A stretch of 64,000 nucleotides of DNA, from assembly GCF_036543075.1 (NCBI RefSeq), contig NZ_JAZHPF010000001.1, forward strand, positions 124,001 to 188,000, given 5' to 3'. This DNA comes from Deinococcus sp. YIM 134068. Lineage in GTDB: Bacteria > Deinococcota > Deinococci > Deinococcales > Deinococcaceae. Below are positions 1-12,497 of this stretch, in pieces (positions within the stretch are counted from its first letter, which is position 1; every line of letters starts with the position of its first letter). The translations under genes were made by a program, and so were the position numbers. The notes under the pieces are model-generated. The model did not search any database and was not told the origin of the DNA. It was given only the letters and a program-made list of their open reading frames with translations.

Positions 1-1
1 G

Positions 2-892
2 CCCCTCACGCTGACCCTGCCGCGCGGCGCGTGGGTGGAGTACGCCTGGCTGGACGCGGCGGGCGAACCCTTCGCCGACCCCGACAACCCGCAGCGGTCC
101 CTGAACCCGTGGTGGCCCTATCCCCGCGCCGTCGTGGTGGGCGAGTACGCGCGCCATCCACTCTGGCAGGGGCCGGACGCGACGCAGAAGGGCACGGTCC
201 ACCGCCTGACCTGGGCGGGCGGCGTCTTCCCCGGCACCCGCCGCGCCATCGTCCACACGCCGCACGGGCACGACCCGGTGCGGCCCACGCCCGTCTCCTA
301 CGTGCAGGACGGCGTGGCCTTCTACCGCACGGGCAGGCTCGGTGAGGTCATGGACCGGGCGGTGGAGCGGGGGCTGGCCTCCGGCGCGGTTCTCGTCTTC
401 GTGGAGCCGGGCGACCGCAGCGAGGAGTACTACCTCAACGACCGGTATCTGGACTTCCTGCGGGAGGAGGTGTTCCCGCGCGTGGAGGGCGAATACGTGA
501 CCGTCTCGGAGCGGGGCTTGTGGGGAGCAAGCCTGGGCGGCTTGATTTCCCTGCACCTCGGCAGCGCGCACCCTGGCCTCTTCTCCCGCGTGGTCAGCCA
601 CTCGGGGGCCTTCATCGCCCGGCCCGGCGCGACCTACGCGGACGGCGTAATCGACACGACCACGGCGGGCGAGTGGCTGCGGGGGCGGCTGGAGCGGGAC
701 CTTCCCCGACACCTGAAGCTCAGCCTGGACACGGGCGTGCTGGAATGGCTGACCGGCCCGAACCGCCGAATGGCCGCCCTCCTCGCCGACGCGGGGGTGC
801 GGCACCAGTACCGCGAATATCCCAGCGGACACAACTGGGTGACGTGGCGGGAGGCGTTGCCGGAGGCGTTCCTGTTCATGCAGGGGGAGTGA
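2..892 (+). CDS. Esterase, Fes/enterochelin-esterase-like (5' truncated by window edge)
   Basis: The reading frame is open from base 2, so the start lies outside the window; the first GTG in frame (35) is internal. The N-terminal part resembles the beta-rich cap domain of Fes-like esterases. It is followed by an alpha/beta hydrolase domain with the nucleophile elbow GASLGG (Ser codon near 530) and a C-terminal YPSGHNW motif that supplies the catalytic His. Esterases of this family hydrolyse siderophore or other carboxylic esters; nothing nearby fixes the substrate, and no siderophore genes are present. An esterase is well supported; the substrate is unknown. Confidence 0.8.
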   Translation, partial: PLTLTLPRGAWVEYAWLDAAGEPFADPDNPQRSLNPWWPYPRAVVVGEYARHPLWQGPDATQKGTVHRLTWAGGVFPGTRRAIVHTPHGHDPVRPTPVSYVQDGVAFYRTGRLGEVMDRAVERGLASGAVLVFVEPGDRSEEYYLNDRYLDFLREEVFPRVEGEYVTVSERGLWGASLGGLISLHLGSAHPGLFSRVVSHSGAFIARPGATYADGVIDTTTAGEWLRGRLERDLPRHLKLSLDTGVLEWLTGPNRRMAALLADAGVRHQYREYPSGHNWVTWREALPEAFLFMQGE

Positions 893-944
893 GACCCGGC
901 CCACTCACCCAGTCCGCCCGCCCACACGCCACAATCTGCTCCAT

Positions 945-2012
<1,068 letters not shown>

Positions 2013-2040
2013 GGACAGGTTGAGGGGGAGGTTTCTTGAG

Positions 2041-2180
2041 GCCAAGCCCGTTCACCCCCTCCCAGCCTCCCCCCTCAAGGGGGAGGAGAAAAGAGAGCAA
2101 GAGCTTCAGCTTTGCTGCTCCCTCTCCCCTTGCGGGAGAGGGCCGGGGAGAGGGGTGGCAAGCAACGCTTGCCCTTCTGG
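2041..2180. repeat. Dispersed palindromic repeats, type A (2041-2088) and type B (about 2118-2180)
   Basis: Fills most of the gap 2013-2221. Type A is a GC-rich palindrome with the core CCTCCCCCCTCAAGGGGGAGG. Type B has CCCTCTCCCCTTGCGGGAGAGGG followed by GGGGAGAGGGG and a small hairpin, GGCAAGCAACGCTTGCC. The G-rich half of type B (2134-2155) is a canonical G-quadruplex motif: four G-runs with loops of 3, 2 and 3 nt. Related copies occur near 6334, 9921, 13911, 31004, 33137, 44020-44325 and 53624. Confidence 0.85.
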
Positions 2181-2221
2181 CGCACCTCCAGCAGCAGTCG
2201 TCAACTAACGCCCCGACCCTC

Positions 2222-2232
2222 TAGACTCCCCC
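2222..2232 (+). promoter_or_regulatory. Leaderless-type -10 (TAGACT) for the 2233 gene
   Basis: TAGACT lies 5 nt before the ATG and there is no Shine-Dalgarno sequence, as expected for a leaderless Deinococcus transcript. No clear -35 is visible. Confidence 0.55.
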
Positions 2233-3024
2233 ATGCACTTCCCCACCACCTGCCCGACGTGCGCGCGTGAGGTGCCCGCCGAGTTCGCGGACAGCCTGAT
2301 CCACGAGCTGACGTGCCCTTCCTGCGGGGCGCGGTACGTGGTGTACGTTCGCAAGCAGAAGTTCGAGGTGCTGTTCGACCTCGGCACCCGCGCGCTGCTG
2401 GAGGGCTACGCGCGGGAGGCGGTGGCCTCGTTCGCGGCGGCCCAGGAACGCTTCTTCGAGTTCTACGTCAAGGCGTTCGCGCTGGAGCGGGCGGCGGGGC
2501 GGGAGGGCGACTTCGAGGAGGCGCTGGCCGCGCTGGACGGCACCTGGCGGCACGTGGCGAGCCAGTCCGAGCGGCAACTGGGGATGTTCGCCCTCGCCTA
2601 CCTGCTGCGCGAGGGGCGGGCACCCGACTTCCTGACGCCGGGGGCGCTCGGCAGCGACTTTCGCAACCGGGTCATCCACCGGGGCGTCCTGCCGCGCCGG
2701 GAGGAGGTGGAGGCGTACGCGGCGCGGGTCTTCGCCCTCATCGACCGCCTGCTGACCGCGCTGGGGCCGGGAGCCGCTCAGGTCGAACTCGCGCAGGAAC
2801 GGGCTTTCGCCGCACACCTCGCGGGGCTGCCGGAGGGGGTGGTCGCCGTCTTCGAGGAACACCCCGGCATGTTCCGCGCCCGCCGCTTCGCCGGACCTGG
2901 GGGCGGGGAAACGGCACCCAAAGCGACGGTCGGCCCGTCCACCCCGCCCCTCAACGACGCGCAGGCCTTCGCGTGGGCACTTGCCGAGCGGGGCGCGTGG
3001 AGAGGCCCCCTCAAACGGAGGTAG
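2233..3024 (+). CDS. Hypothetical protein with N-terminal zinc ribbon
   Basis: 263 residues. The N-terminus has two CxxC pairs (CPTCAR and CPSCGA, about residues 8-11 and 28-31) that should bind one zinc. The rest is a helical, acidic region that may hold TPR-like helices (LFDLGTRALLEGYAREAVASF). I do not recognise the family beyond the zinc ribbon. It ends 32 bp before adenine deaminase but has its own -10. No function can be assigned. Confidence 0.75.
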   Translation: MHFPTTCPTCAREVPAEFADSLIHELTCPSCGARYVVYVRKQKFEVLFDLGTRALLEGYAREAVASFAAAQERFFEFYVKAFALERAAGREGDFEEALAALDGTWRHVASQSERQLGMFALAYLLREGRAPDFLTPGALGSDFRNRVIHRGVLPRREEVEAYAARVFALIDRLLTALGPGAAQVELAQERAFAAHLAGLPEGVVAVFEEHPGMFRARRFAGPGGGETAPKATVGPSTPPLNDAQAFAWALAERGAWRGPLKRR

Positions 3025-3045
3025 CCGGGAGCGAGCCGCCGCGCT

Positions 3046-3056
3046 TACACTGTCCC
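3046..3056 (+). promoter_or_regulatory. Leaderless-type -10 (TACACT) for ade
   Basis: TACACT ends 5 nt before the ATG at 3057. This decides the start against the much longer open frame that runs back to 2313. Confidence 0.55.
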
Positions 3057-4790
<1,734 letters not shown>

Positions 4791-4859
4791 GGCGGGGAGG
4801 TCAAGAAACGTTTCCCCTCCTCGCACCGCAGCTCTCCAGCCGTAGGGAAGACTGCCTCT

Positions 4860-5717
<858 letters not shown>

Positions 5718-5723
5718 GCGGTT

Positions 5724-5788
5724 CTGGCGACTGGCCGCTGGCGACCATGAGCCTTTCGCTGACCGCTGAAAGCTGACGGCTGACGGCT
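5724..5788. repeat. Heptamer array (GCTGGNN then GCTGANN)
   Basis: Between two genes. From 5758 the units are GCTGACC, GCTGAAA, GCTGACG, GCTGACG and a final GCT. The preceding part carries CTGGCGA/CTGGCCG units with the same 7-nt period. The same family recurs at 26349, 31193, 48508, 58154 and 61625. Confidence 0.8.
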
Positions 5789-5807
5789 CCCCATGCCATC
5801 CTGACCC

Positions 5808-6173
5808 ATGACGAACATCACGGTCGAGGGCTACGGCGTCGTCGAGGGCCGCGAGGGTGAGCGGCTGGTGCTCGCGCTGGAGCGGGGCGGCGTGGACATC
5901 CTGCACCGCTGCGGCGGCGTGGCCCGCTGCACGACCTGCCGCGTGAGCTTCACGGAGGGCGAACCCGAGATCATGACCGTCGCCGAGCGCGACAAGCTGG
6001 CCGAGAAGGACCTCCTGGGCACCGCCCGCCTCTCCTGCCAGATCGAGTGCCACGGCGACATGAACCTCACGCCCCTCCAAACCGCCCGGTCGAGCGGCCT
6101 CGAACCTGGCAAGGCCCCCACCGAGAGCATCCAGCCCGAAGCCCAGTGGATTCCGAGGGAAACGCGGGCATAG
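5808..6173 (+). CDS. [2Fe-2S] ferredoxin
   Basis: 121 residues, a plant/adrenodoxin-type fold. The ligands are Cys35-X5-Cys41-X2-Cys44 (HRCGGVARCTTC) and Cys77 (LSCQIEC), with an extra Cys81. It would carry single electrons to an oxygenase, reductase or biosynthetic enzyme; no partner is adjacent. The 30-residue C-terminal tail after the fold is low in structure and unexplained. Confidence 0.92.
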   Translation: MTNITVEGYGVVEGREGERLVLALERGGVDILHRCGGVARCTTCRVSFTEGEPEIMTVAERDKLAEKDLLGTARLSCQIECHGDMNLTPLQTARSSGLEPGKAPTESIQPEAQWIPRETRA

Positions 6174-6207
6174 GGGATGGGATGAGGGATGGGTGATGAG
6201 GGATGAG
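6173..6207. repeat. Heptamer array (GGATGAG type)
   Basis: Immediately after the ferredoxin stop: GGGGATG, GGATGAG, GGATGGG, TGATGAG, GGATGAG, in strict 7-nt period. Confidence 0.7.
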
Positions 6208-6581
6208 GAAAAGGACCTCTGGTGGGCGGTCCATCTGAGCTTCGTTCCCTCGTCCTGAGCAGGTTTAGAGAGTCGTCTTATGACCCGTCCGTCTTATGGC
6301 CCGTCGTACAGAAAGCCAATGGGAACGTCATTGTTCTCCCTCTCCCCTCGTGGGAGAGGGTCGGGGTGAGGGGGCGTGTGACCCGCTCAAGCGTGAAGGA
6401 GAGGAGTTGACCCTCCGCTCTTTTTGGAGGCCAGGCCCGTTCACCCCCTCCCAACCTCCCCCCTCAAGGGGGAGGAGCTTGAGAATCCATTTCAAACAGG
6501 GCGCGACTTGGGCCGCTGTTCAGCAAGGGAAGAATTGAGGCGACCGCATCGCGCCGCGCCCCTCCCCACCCAACCACCCCC
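6174..6581. other. Gene-free gap with type B and type A repeats
   Basis: 408 bp. It holds the heptamer array above, a type B repeat at 6334-6376 with a G-quadruplex motif (6352-6374), and a type A palindrome at 6429-6478. No credible gene is visible; the 62-224 residue frames here are translations of the repeats. Confidence 0.75.
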
Positions 6582-7382
6582 TTACCCCGGCCCCGTCCCC
6601 AGCGGTCCCGGCCCGCCGCCCTCCCCCGTGCCCTGCCCCTTCTGCCCGCCCTTGCCGCCGCCGTCGCCGAGGGGGTCGGTGGTGGCGGGCGTCCACGTGT
6701 CGCACGCGCAGTTCGGGCAGGCGGGCAGGGCACCGCTCGGCGTGAGCAGGGTGCCGCAACTCGTGCAGGCGACCTCGCCCGTGTGCCGGGTGCCGACCTT
6801 CAGGTGGGGGGGCGGCTCCAGGTCCCACGGCGGCACGACCGGGAGACCCGCCGGGGCCGCGTCCCCCCTCATGAACGCAGTGAGGTTGCCGTCCTGCTCG
6901 AAGTACGCGCGGCTCACCTCACCGAGTTGCCTCACCCCCTGCGCCCGCAACCGCTCGAACAGGTCCTCCCGGCTGAGGTTCGCCCGGCTGAGCGCCCGTG
7001 GGTCCATCACCCCGTCCCGCACGAGTTCGACGGGCATGCCCTCGATATATGTCTCCACCGTCTCGTTGCGGATGACGAGATGGGCGAGCAGGCGCTGAAA
7101 GCCCACCACGAGACCCAGCGTCAGCATCGCGTGGAGGAGCGGCACCTCCGGGTAGAACATCGGGTCGCCCGCCGCCGACCCCAGCCCGATCACGATGGCG
7201 AGTTCCAGAGGGCTGAGCTGCGCCAGGCCGCGCTTGCCCGTGATCCGCAGCAGGAAGACCAGCCACAGGAACATCAGCGACGTGCGAAAGACGATCTCCA
7301 GCAGAAACAGCGGCGGCACGTCTCCCAGGAACATGCGCGCGAGGTCGAACGGCACGATCTCCGGGCTGCCCCCGGCGCTCAC
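6582..7382 (-). CDS. DUF421 (YetF-family) membrane protein with C-terminal zinc ribbon
   Basis: 266 residues from a GTG at 7382 that overlaps the stop of the upstream small gene (GTGA). The N-terminus has three membrane segments; LLRITGKRGLAQLSPLELAIVIGLGSAAGDP is the DUF421 core, followed by the soluble YetF domain (ETVETYIEGMPVELVRDG). A CxxC...CxxC zinc ribbon (CTSCGT, CPNCAC) follows, then a Gly-rich tail. The longer frame to 7535 overlaps the upstream gene and loses family similarity, so I reject it. DUF421 proteins are linked to spore or stress envelopes in Bacillus; the role here is unknown. Confidence 0.85.
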   Translation of the reverse strand: MSAGGSPEIVPFDLARMFLGDVPPLFLLEIVFRTSLMFLWLVFLLRITGKRGLAQLSPLELAIVIGLGSAAGDPMFYPEVPLLHAMLTLGLVVGFQRLLAHLVIRNETVETYIEGMPVELVRDGVMDPRALSRANLSREDLFERLRAQGVRQLGEVSRAYFEQDGNLTAFMRGDAAPAGLPVVPPWDLEPPPHLKVGTRHTGEVACTSCGTLLTPSGALPACPNCACDTWTPATTDPLGDGGGKGGQKGQGTGEGGGPGPLGTGPG

Positions 7383-7573
7383 GGCCTCTGCTCCCCAGTG
7401 GGCGGCACATCCCCCGCGCGCAGGCCCAGGCCGCCCAGCACCCGCTCCCGGTCCCAGCCGATCAGCGCGGAGAGTTCGGCGAGCGCGGCCTCGAACTTCG
7501 GCGAGCCGGGCGGCAGGCTCCGCAACTGCGCCCACAGGGCGTTGCGCCGCGTCAGGAAGTCACGGGGGGGCAT
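7379..7573 (-). CDS. Small hypothetical protein upstream of DUF421
   Basis: 64 residues from the ATG at 7573. A -10 TAGACT lies 7 nt upstream and the stop overlaps the DUF421 start, so the two are probably coupled. It is helical, with PPGSPKFEAALAELSALIGWDRERVLGGLGL suggesting a small helical bundle. I do not recognise a family. The start 63 bp further upstream would run into the octamer repeat and is less likely. Confidence 0.65.
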   Translation of the reverse strand: MPPRDFLTRRNALWAQLRSLPPGSPKFEAALAELSALIGWDRERVLGGLGLRAGDVPPTGEQRP

Positions 7574-7586
7574 GGAAGGGAGTCTA
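7574..7586 (-). promoter_or_regulatory. Leaderless-type -10 (TAGACT) for the 7573 gene
   Basis: On the minus strand TAGACT lies 7 nt before the ATG. Confidence 0.5.
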
Positions 7587-7594
7587 AATGTCTG

Positions 7595-7690
7595 ACGGTC
7601 CAACGGTCTAACCGCCAGACCGCCGGAAAAGCTCACCGTTCCCAGCCCTGGACCTTTGGACAGCTCGACGGTTCGACCGTTAGACAGCGC
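7595..7690. repeat. Two octamer arrays
   Basis: 7595-7626 reads ACGGTCCA, ACGGTCTA, ACCGCCAG, ACCGCCGG. 7651-7690 reads GACCTTTG, GACAGCTC, GACGGTTC, GACCGTTA, GACAGCGC. Both have a strict 8-nt period and fill the gap between mltG and the small gene. Confidence 0.7.
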
Positions 7691-7691
7691 C

Positions 7692-8714
7692 TCAGCGATA
7701 GCGAGCGATGTCCCGCAGATGCGCGTTGTAATCGTTGTTGACGTAAATCTCGCCGTTCAACCCGTGCAGGAAGTACAGGGCGTCGCGCCCGTCGGCGAGC
7801 TTGCGCTGGGGCGAGAGGACGCTCAGGAGCGCGGCCTGACCGGGGTTGTTGATCGGCCCAGCGGGGAGGCCCGGACGGGTGTAGGTGGAGTACGGTGTGT
7901 CCTTCGTGAAGTCCCCGGCGCTGCGGTCGAGTTCGGGCAGGTCCTTGCCCAGCCCGTAGGCCACGGTGGGGTCGCTGCCCAGGTTGATCCTGTCGCGGAT
8001 GCGGTTGAGGAACACCCCGGCGATGATGGGCATCTCCGCGTCGTTGGCGGCCTCGGCCTGCACCATGCTGCCCAGGATCACCCAGTCGCGCACGCTCAGG
8101 CCGAGCGCCCGCGCCTTCGCCACGTTCGCGGGCGTGAACTCCTGCTCCATGCGGGCCACCATCTCCTGCACGGCGCTCCTCGGCGTCTCGCCCACGCGGA
8201 ACTCGTAGGTCGCGGGGAAGACGAAGCCCTCCAGATTCCCCTTCGCGTGCGGGCTGAGGGAGGCGTCGGCCAGCGCCTGTCGGATGCCCGCCACGTCGAA
8301 GCCCGCCTTCTGGAAGATGGGCGGAATGTCCTGAATCCGCCGCCCCTCGGGGATGGTCACGCTCACGGTGGGGACGCGGGCGGGTCCGGCCAGCCGCTCC
8401 GCCACCTGATAGACGTTCAGCTTGCCGTCGAGGTCGTACATCCCCTCCTTGAGACTCCCCGCCGTGCCGTTGCGGTCCATGACGAAGCGCAGGACGCGGG
8501 CGTTCTTCACGATGCCCCGCGTCTCCAGCGTCCGGGCCACGCCGGAGAGGGTGTCGCCGGGCCTCACGGTGAGCGTATAGGCCGTGCCACCCGCCGGGGC
8601 CGTGAGGTTCCGCACGTACAGGAACACCCCGCCCGCCGCGAGCAGCACCAGCACGACGAGGGTGAGGAGGAGCCACACCCAGAGGGGTGTCCCCCTGCCT
8701 TGCAGCCGGGTCAC
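7692..8714 (-). CDS. mltG: Endolytic murein transglycosylase MltG
   Basis: 340 residues from a GTG at 8714. One N-terminal membrane anchor (residues 11-33) is followed by a LysM-like segment ([15 protein letters not shown], 47-60) and the YceG/MltG catalytic domain. Glu221 in [12 protein letters not shown] matches the catalytic Glu. [19 protein letters not shown] and [18 protein letters not shown] are family hallmarks. It cuts nascent glycan strands and helps set their length. The start overlaps the stop of the sugar kinase (GTGA), so translation is probably coupled. The longer frame to 9257 overlaps the kinase and is rejected. Confidence 0.95.
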   Translation of the reverse strand: MTRLQGRGTPLWVWLLLTLVVLVLLAAGGVFLYVRNLTAPAGGTAYTLTVRPGDTLSGVARTLETRGIVKNARVLRFVMDRNGTAGSLKEGMYDLDGKLNVYQVAERLAGPARVPTVSVTIPEGRRIQDIPPIFQKAGFDVAGIRQALADASLSPHAKGNLEGFVFPATYEFRVGETPRSAVQEMVARMEQEFTPANVAKARALGLSVRDWVILGSMVQAEAANDAEMPIIAGVFLNRIRDRINLGSDPTVAYGLGKDLPELDRSAGDFTKDTPYSTYTRPGLPAGPINNPGQAALLSVLSPQRKLADGRDALYFLHGLNGEIYVNNDYNAHLRDIARYR

Positions 8715-9688
8715 GCGCCCACCCCCGCCCGCACGAGGTCGAGGCGGGCGCGCAACTCCGCGTCGGCGGGGGGCCGGGCACCGAAACGCGAGACCACCCA
8801 GCCGCCCACCTGCGCCCCCAGCCGCGCCGCCCGCACCGCGTCCCCGTGCCGCAGCCACCCGGCCAGGAACGCGCCCCCGAAGCTGTCGCCCGCGCCCGTC
8901 GCGTCGATGGGGTGGTCGTTCGTCGCCGGAACGCGCGTGCGCGGCTGCCCCGTCCCCTCCAGCAGCGCTCCCTCCTCGTCGAGCTTGAGGACGACGAGAG
9001 CCTGTGGGTAGCGCCGCCGCCGCCAGTCGAGGCCCTGGTCCGGGTCGGCGCAACCGCTCATCGCGTGCGCCTCGTCCGCGTTGGGGAAGATCACGTCGAA
9101 GGGGATGGCGTCCACAATCTCCAGGAAGACCTCGCGCCCCATCTGCCCGATCATCTGGAAGCTGCCGGGATCGAGGCTGAGGGTCGCCCCCGCCTCCTTC
9201 GCCACCCGCGCGGCCTCCAGCGCGGCGGCACGCGGTGGGTCGCGGAAGAGGCTCCACGCCGTGAGGTGCAGGTGCCCGGCCCCGGCCAGCACGTCACGCG
9301 GCAGCTCCCCCGGCAGGAGTTCCCAGTCCGCGCCCTGCCCGGTCAACATGGCCCGCTGCCCCCGGCGGTCGATCAGGGCGAGGATCACCCCGGTCGGGTG
9401 TTCGCCGCTGAGGGTGAGGTGCGCCGTCACCCCCTCGTCCTCCAGCTCGGCGGTCGCCAGCTCGCCAAAGCGGTCGCGCCCGATCTTGCCGACGAAGGCC
9501 GCCGGGTGTCCGGCCCGCCGCGCCCACACCGCGAGGTTCGCCGCCGACCCGCCGCCCGACAGCTCCATCCGCCCGGTCGTGTCGCCCCCGGCCATCAGCA
9601 TCGTGTCGGGTCTGGCGAGCACGTCCCACGCGAGGTCGCCCAGCGCCACCAGCGGCCCCCGTCCGTGCTTGAGGTATTCCTGAGTCAT
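8711..9688 (-). CDS. PfkB-family carbohydrate kinase
   Basis: 325 residues. The ribokinase-fold signatures are [30 protein letters not shown] near the N-terminus and [17 protein letters not shown] near the C-terminus, with the catalytic Asp in GAGD. Substrate is unknown: ribokinase, 2-keto-3-deoxygluconate kinase and fructokinase are all possible. The ATG at 9688 has GGAG just upstream and is preferred; an in-frame ATG at 9703 has no usable spacing. It is coupled to mltG downstream. Confidence 0.88.
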   Translation of the reverse strand: MTQEYLKHGRGPLVALGDLAWDVLARPDTMLMAGGDTTGRMELSGGGSAANLAVWARRAGHPAAFVGKIGRDRFGELATAELEDEGVTAHLTLSGEHPTGVILALIDRRGQRAMLTGQGADWELLPGELPRDVLAGAGHLHLTAWSLFRDPPRAAALEAARVAKEAGATLSLDPGSFQMIGQMGREVFLEIVDAIPFDVIFPNADEAHAMSGCADPDQGLDWRRRRYPQALVVLKLDEEGALLEGTGQPRTRVPATNDHPIDATGAGDSFGGAFLAGWLRHGDAVRAARLGAQVGGWVVSRFGARPPADAELRARLDLVRAGVGA

Positions 9689-9870
9689 GACTCCGCGCAG
9701 CATACCTTCCGGCGGCGGGCGGGAAGATGGGAGCGGCGTGCAGGATGGTGAGTCGGTGACGGCTGAGCTTGACGCGAGGTGGATGACCAAAGCGATTTGT
9801 CGATCTGTTCTTTGGGGACGCTCCCCCCACTCACCCCCTCTGCCTCGCAGCTTTGCAAGTCCCGGCATCC

Positions 9871-10050
9871 CCCAGGGAACGCCTGATGTGCAAGAGAAAG
9901 TCAGCGTACCGGACGTGTTCTTTTCTCCCTCTCCCCCTGCGGGAGAGGGCCGGGGAGAGGGGTGGCGAGCCACGCTCGCCCTTCATTGAGGCGGCAAAAA
10001 CACTCTTTTCGCCCAAATGGCAATTCACATCGGGCGTTCAAGGTGGAGGG
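9871..10050 (-). mobile_element. MITE-like element with terminal inverted repeats
   Basis: The ends are AACGCCTGATGTGCAAG on the left and CAATTCACATCGGGCGTT on the right, an imperfect inverted repeat. Inside is a type B palindromic repeat (G-quadruplex motif 9941-9962). Reverse-complemented, its body matches the element at 44054-44225 (GACGCCTGATGTGAATTGC..., GGGCGAGCGTGGCTCGCC). It carries no coding capacity. Diverged relatives lie at 13905-14030 and 25166-25285. Confidence 0.6.
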
Positions 10051-10130
10051 GTAAAAGAGAAAGTCCCACGCACTCTCGTCGTCGCCCGACAGTTCAAAGC
10101 GAGAGGCGACATACCCGATTTTCCCCTTGC

Positions 10131-10157
10131 CCCCAACCCCTAACCCCTTCCCCCCTC
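10131..10157. repeat. Heptamer array (CCCTAAC type)
   Basis: CCCCAAC, CCCTAAC, CCCTTCC, CCCCTCC just before the -10 of the next gene. Confidence 0.55.
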
Positions 10158-10161
10158 CTGC

Positions 10162-10174
10162 TACGCTAGCCTCC
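10162..10174 (+). promoter_or_regulatory. Leaderless-type -10 (TACGCT) for the 10175 gene
   Basis: TACGCT lies 7 nt before the ATG at 10175 and supports that start over the frame beginning at 10127. Confidence 0.45.
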
Positions 10175-10960
10175 ATGACAGCCGAACCCGTGATCCTCGT
10201 GGAGACCCGCGCGGGCATCCGCACGCTGACCCTCAATCGCCCGGAACGGCTCAACGCGGCCAACGACGCCCTGCTGCTCACACTCACCGAGGAGTTGCAG
10301 AAGGCCGACATGGACCCCGCCGTGCGCGTGGTGATCGTGACGGGGGCGGGACGTGGCTTCTGCGCCGGACAGGACCTCGGGGACGTGTCGGGGCGCGACA
10401 TGACCTTCACCGAGCATCTGCGGGCGACCTACAATCCGCTGATCCGCACCCTGCGCGGTCTGGGCAAACCCGTCATCACCGCCGTCAATGGGGTGGCGGC
10501 GGGGGCGGGGGCGAGCCTCGCGCTGGCGGGGGACATCCGGCTGTGGGCGCAGTCGGCGAGCCTGATCGAGGTCTTCTCCAACATCGCCCTCGTGCCCGAC
10601 TCGGGAAGCACGTGGTTCCTGCCGCGTCTCGTCGGCATTCACCGCGCCTTCGAGCTGATGGCCCTCGCGGAGCGGGTGGGGTCGGAGGACGCCCAACGCC
10701 TCGGCCTGTGCGAACACGTCTTCCCCGACGAGACCTTCGCGGACGAGGTGCAGGCCTATGCCGAACGCCTCGCCGCCCGCCCCGCCCACGCCCTGAGCCT
10801 CACCAAGCAGGCGCTGAACGCCGCCCTGACGAGCACGCTGGAGGGGGCGCTGGAGCGCGAGGCCGAGTTGCAGCAACTCGCCGGAAGCCACTGGGAACAC
10901 GAGGAGGGCGTGCGGGCCTTCAAGGAGAAGCGGGCACCGGAGTTCGTGCGGGAGGGGTGA
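10175..10960 (+). CDS. Enoyl-CoA hydratase/isomerase, PaaG-like
   Basis: 261 residues, crotonase fold. GAGRGFCAGQDLGD holds the first oxyanion-hole region, NGVAAGAGASLALAGDIRLW the second, and NIALVPDSGSTWFLPRLVG aligns with the active-site region of PaaG-type 1,2-epoxyphenylacetyl-CoA isomerases, where Asp replaces the usual hydratase Glu. The length matches PaaG. No other phenylacetate genes are present, so it may be a generic beta-oxidation isomerase. The reaction is inferred from motif similarity only. Confidence 0.88.
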   Translation: MTAEPVILVETRAGIRTLTLNRPERLNAANDALLLTLTEELQKADMDPAVRVVIVTGAGRGFCAGQDLGDVSGRDMTFTEHLRATYNPLIRTLRGLGKPVITAVNGVAAGAGASLALAGDIRLWAQSASLIEVFSNIALVPDSGSTWFLPRLVGIHRAFELMALAERVGSEDAQRLGLCEHVFPDETFADEVQAYAERLAARPAHALSLTKQALNAALTSTLEGALEREAELQQLAGSHWEHEEGVRAFKEKRAPEFVREG

Positions 10961-11010
10961 CGGGCGCGGCCCATCCTTCTTCCGGGCAGTCGAGGGTTCG
11001 GGGGGCGGTG

Positions 11011-11022
11011 TAGCCTGCGACC
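11011..11022 (+). promoter_or_regulatory. Leaderless-type -10 (TAGCCT) for the 11023 gene
   Basis: TAGCCT lies 6 nt before the ATG. Confidence 0.45.
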
Positions 11023-11883
11023 ATGACGAGCGCCGACTCACCCCTCAAGTCCGCCGCCTGGCTGGTGGAGCACCTGCACGACCCACGCCTGCGCGTTCTG
11101 GACTGCCGCTATGCCCTGACCGACCCGCTCGTCGGGCGTATCGCCTATCTGGAAGGGCACGTGCCGGGCGCGATCTATGCCGACCTTGAGACGGACCTGA
11201 GCGGCCCCGTGCGGCCTGACGGCGCGGGCGGGCGTCATCCCCTCCCCGACCCGCAAGTGCTGGCCGCGTGGCTGGGAAGCGGCGGCGTCAGCAATGACAG
11301 CGTGGTGGTGGCCTACGACGACCCGAGCACCGGGCAGGGCTTCTACGCGGCGCGGGCGTGGTGGCTGCTGCGCTGGTTGGGGCACCGGGAGGTCCACGTG
11401 CTGGACGGGGGCTGGCCCGCCTTCCTCGCGGCGGGTGGAGCATCGAGCACGAAGGAGCCGGGCCACGCGCCGACGACCTTCACGCCGGACGTGCAACCGG
11501 AGTACGTCGCCACCGCCGAGGATGTGGCAGACCGCGACGCGGGCACGCTGCTGATCGACTCGCGCGCCCCCGCCCGCTACCGGGGCGACGTGGAGCCGCT
11601 GGACCGCCGGGCCGGGCATATCCCCGGTGCCGTGAACCGCGAGTGGGCCGGGGCGCTGGACGACCAGGGACGGTGGCGGGATGTGGAAGCCCAGGCCGCG
11701 CGCTTGGACACGGGCGACGCGCCCACCATCGCCTACTGCGGCAGCGGTGTGAGCGCCACGCCCAACCTGCTGGCCCGCGAACTCGCCGGGGTGCCCCTCG
11801 GCCCGCGCAACCGCCTCTACGCTGGCTCGTGGAGCGACTGGGTGAGCGACGACGCGCGGGCAGTGGCAACCGGGGAGGAGTGA
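11023..11883 (+). CDS. 3-mercaptopyruvate sulfurtransferase-like (double rhodanese)
   Basis: 286 residues with two rhodanese domains (about 8-135 and 165-280). Only the second is catalytic: AYCGSGVSA with Cys239. A CGSGV loop is typical of mercaptopyruvate sulfurtransferases, whereas thiosulfate-specific enzymes carry CRKGV. It would transfer sulfur to cyanide or thiols in the cytoplasm. Monocistronic, and convergent with the next gene. Confidence 0.92.
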   Translation: MTSADSPLKSAAWLVEHLHDPRLRVLDCRYALTDPLVGRIAYLEGHVPGAIYADLETDLSGPVRPDGAGGRHPLPDPQVLAAWLGSGGVSNDSVVVAYDDPSTGQGFYAARAWWLLRWLGHREVHVLDGGWPAFLAAGGASSTKEPGHAPTTFTPDVQPEYVATAEDVADRDAGTLLIDSRAPARYRGDVEPLDRRAGHIPGAVNREWAGALDDQGRWRDVEAQAARLDTGDAPTIAYCGSGVSATPNLLARELAGVPLGPRNRLYAGSWSDWVSDDARAVATGEE

Positions 11884-11892
11884 GGGCAGGGG

Positions 11893-12462
11893 TCAACGGA
11901 AGGTGCGCGTGTACGTTCCGCAACTGTCGCCGAGTCGGGTCTCAAGGGCGGTCGTCGAGAACTTCGGCACGTTCAGCAATTCCACCGGGCCTTCGCACCC
12001 ACTGCGGGGGGGCACCTGCAAGGCGTACTCCTTCGTTATTCCGTCCTTTAGCCGCACGACGTGGAACAGTCGGTCAAGGGCACCTCGCTCGCCGTCCCTC
12101 AGATAGAAGTCGTCTTCCAGCAGGACGAAGTTCTTATTCAGGCCCATCCACCGACCCGACGCCTGCCACAACGCCCGACCGGAGGTTTTGGCAAACGCCT
12201 GCACTCCACAGGCGAGGTAAGCACCGCTGAAGCATGAGTATGTCAGCAGCACCGGATCGATCAGACGGAGTTCACGTGCTTCAGGCTCGACGGCGACTGT
12301 CCAGAGAAGCTTCGAGTCTTTGAGGCGCACTGCCCGAAGGACAGACTCTCCCCGAGAATCTGGGAGGTTTGAGAGGACATAAGTGACCTCGGCGGTTCGC
12401 ACCACAGACTGACTTGATGCGGCTGGCACCAACAGAGCGAAAAGAAGTGAAACGGCTCTCAC
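11893..12462 (-). CDS. Secreted hypothetical protein, possibly beta-propeller-like
   Basis: 189 residues from a GTG preceded by GGAGG. An N-terminal signal peptide (VSLLFALLVPAASS) is followed by beta-strand-rich sequence with VRLKDSKLLWTVAVEP and TSGRALWQASGRW. These resemble blades of PQQ-type quinoprotein propellers, although the protein is too short for a full propeller. Four Cys residues are in the exported part. The G+C is visibly lower than the surroundings, suggesting later acquisition. Function unknown. Confidence 0.7.
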   Translation of the reverse strand: MRAVSLLFALLVPAASSQSVVRTAEVTYVLSNLPDSRGESVLRAVRLKDSKLLWTVAVEPEARELRLIDPVLLTYSCFSGAYLACGVQAFAKTSGRALWQASGRWMGLNKNFVLLEDDFYLRDGERGALDRLFHVVRLKDGITKEYALQVPPRSGCEGPVELLNVPKFSTTALETRLGDSCGTYTRTFR

Positions 12463-12497
12463 GCTGACCTCCAGCCGTCAATGGGTCGAGGTTCCTC

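Larger units (their letters stand above)
9689..10174. other. Gene-free gap with MITE-like element
   Basis: 486 bp between divergent genes. It holds the element at 9871-10050 and a CCCTAAC-type heptamer array (10131-10157). No credible gene is seen. Confidence 0.7.

Noticed and set aside
2313..3056. Extended N-terminus for adenine deaminase (825 residues)
   Set aside because: It overlaps the zinc-ribbon gene and gives an Arg/Gly-rich sequence unlike Ade; a -10 and family length place the start at 3057.
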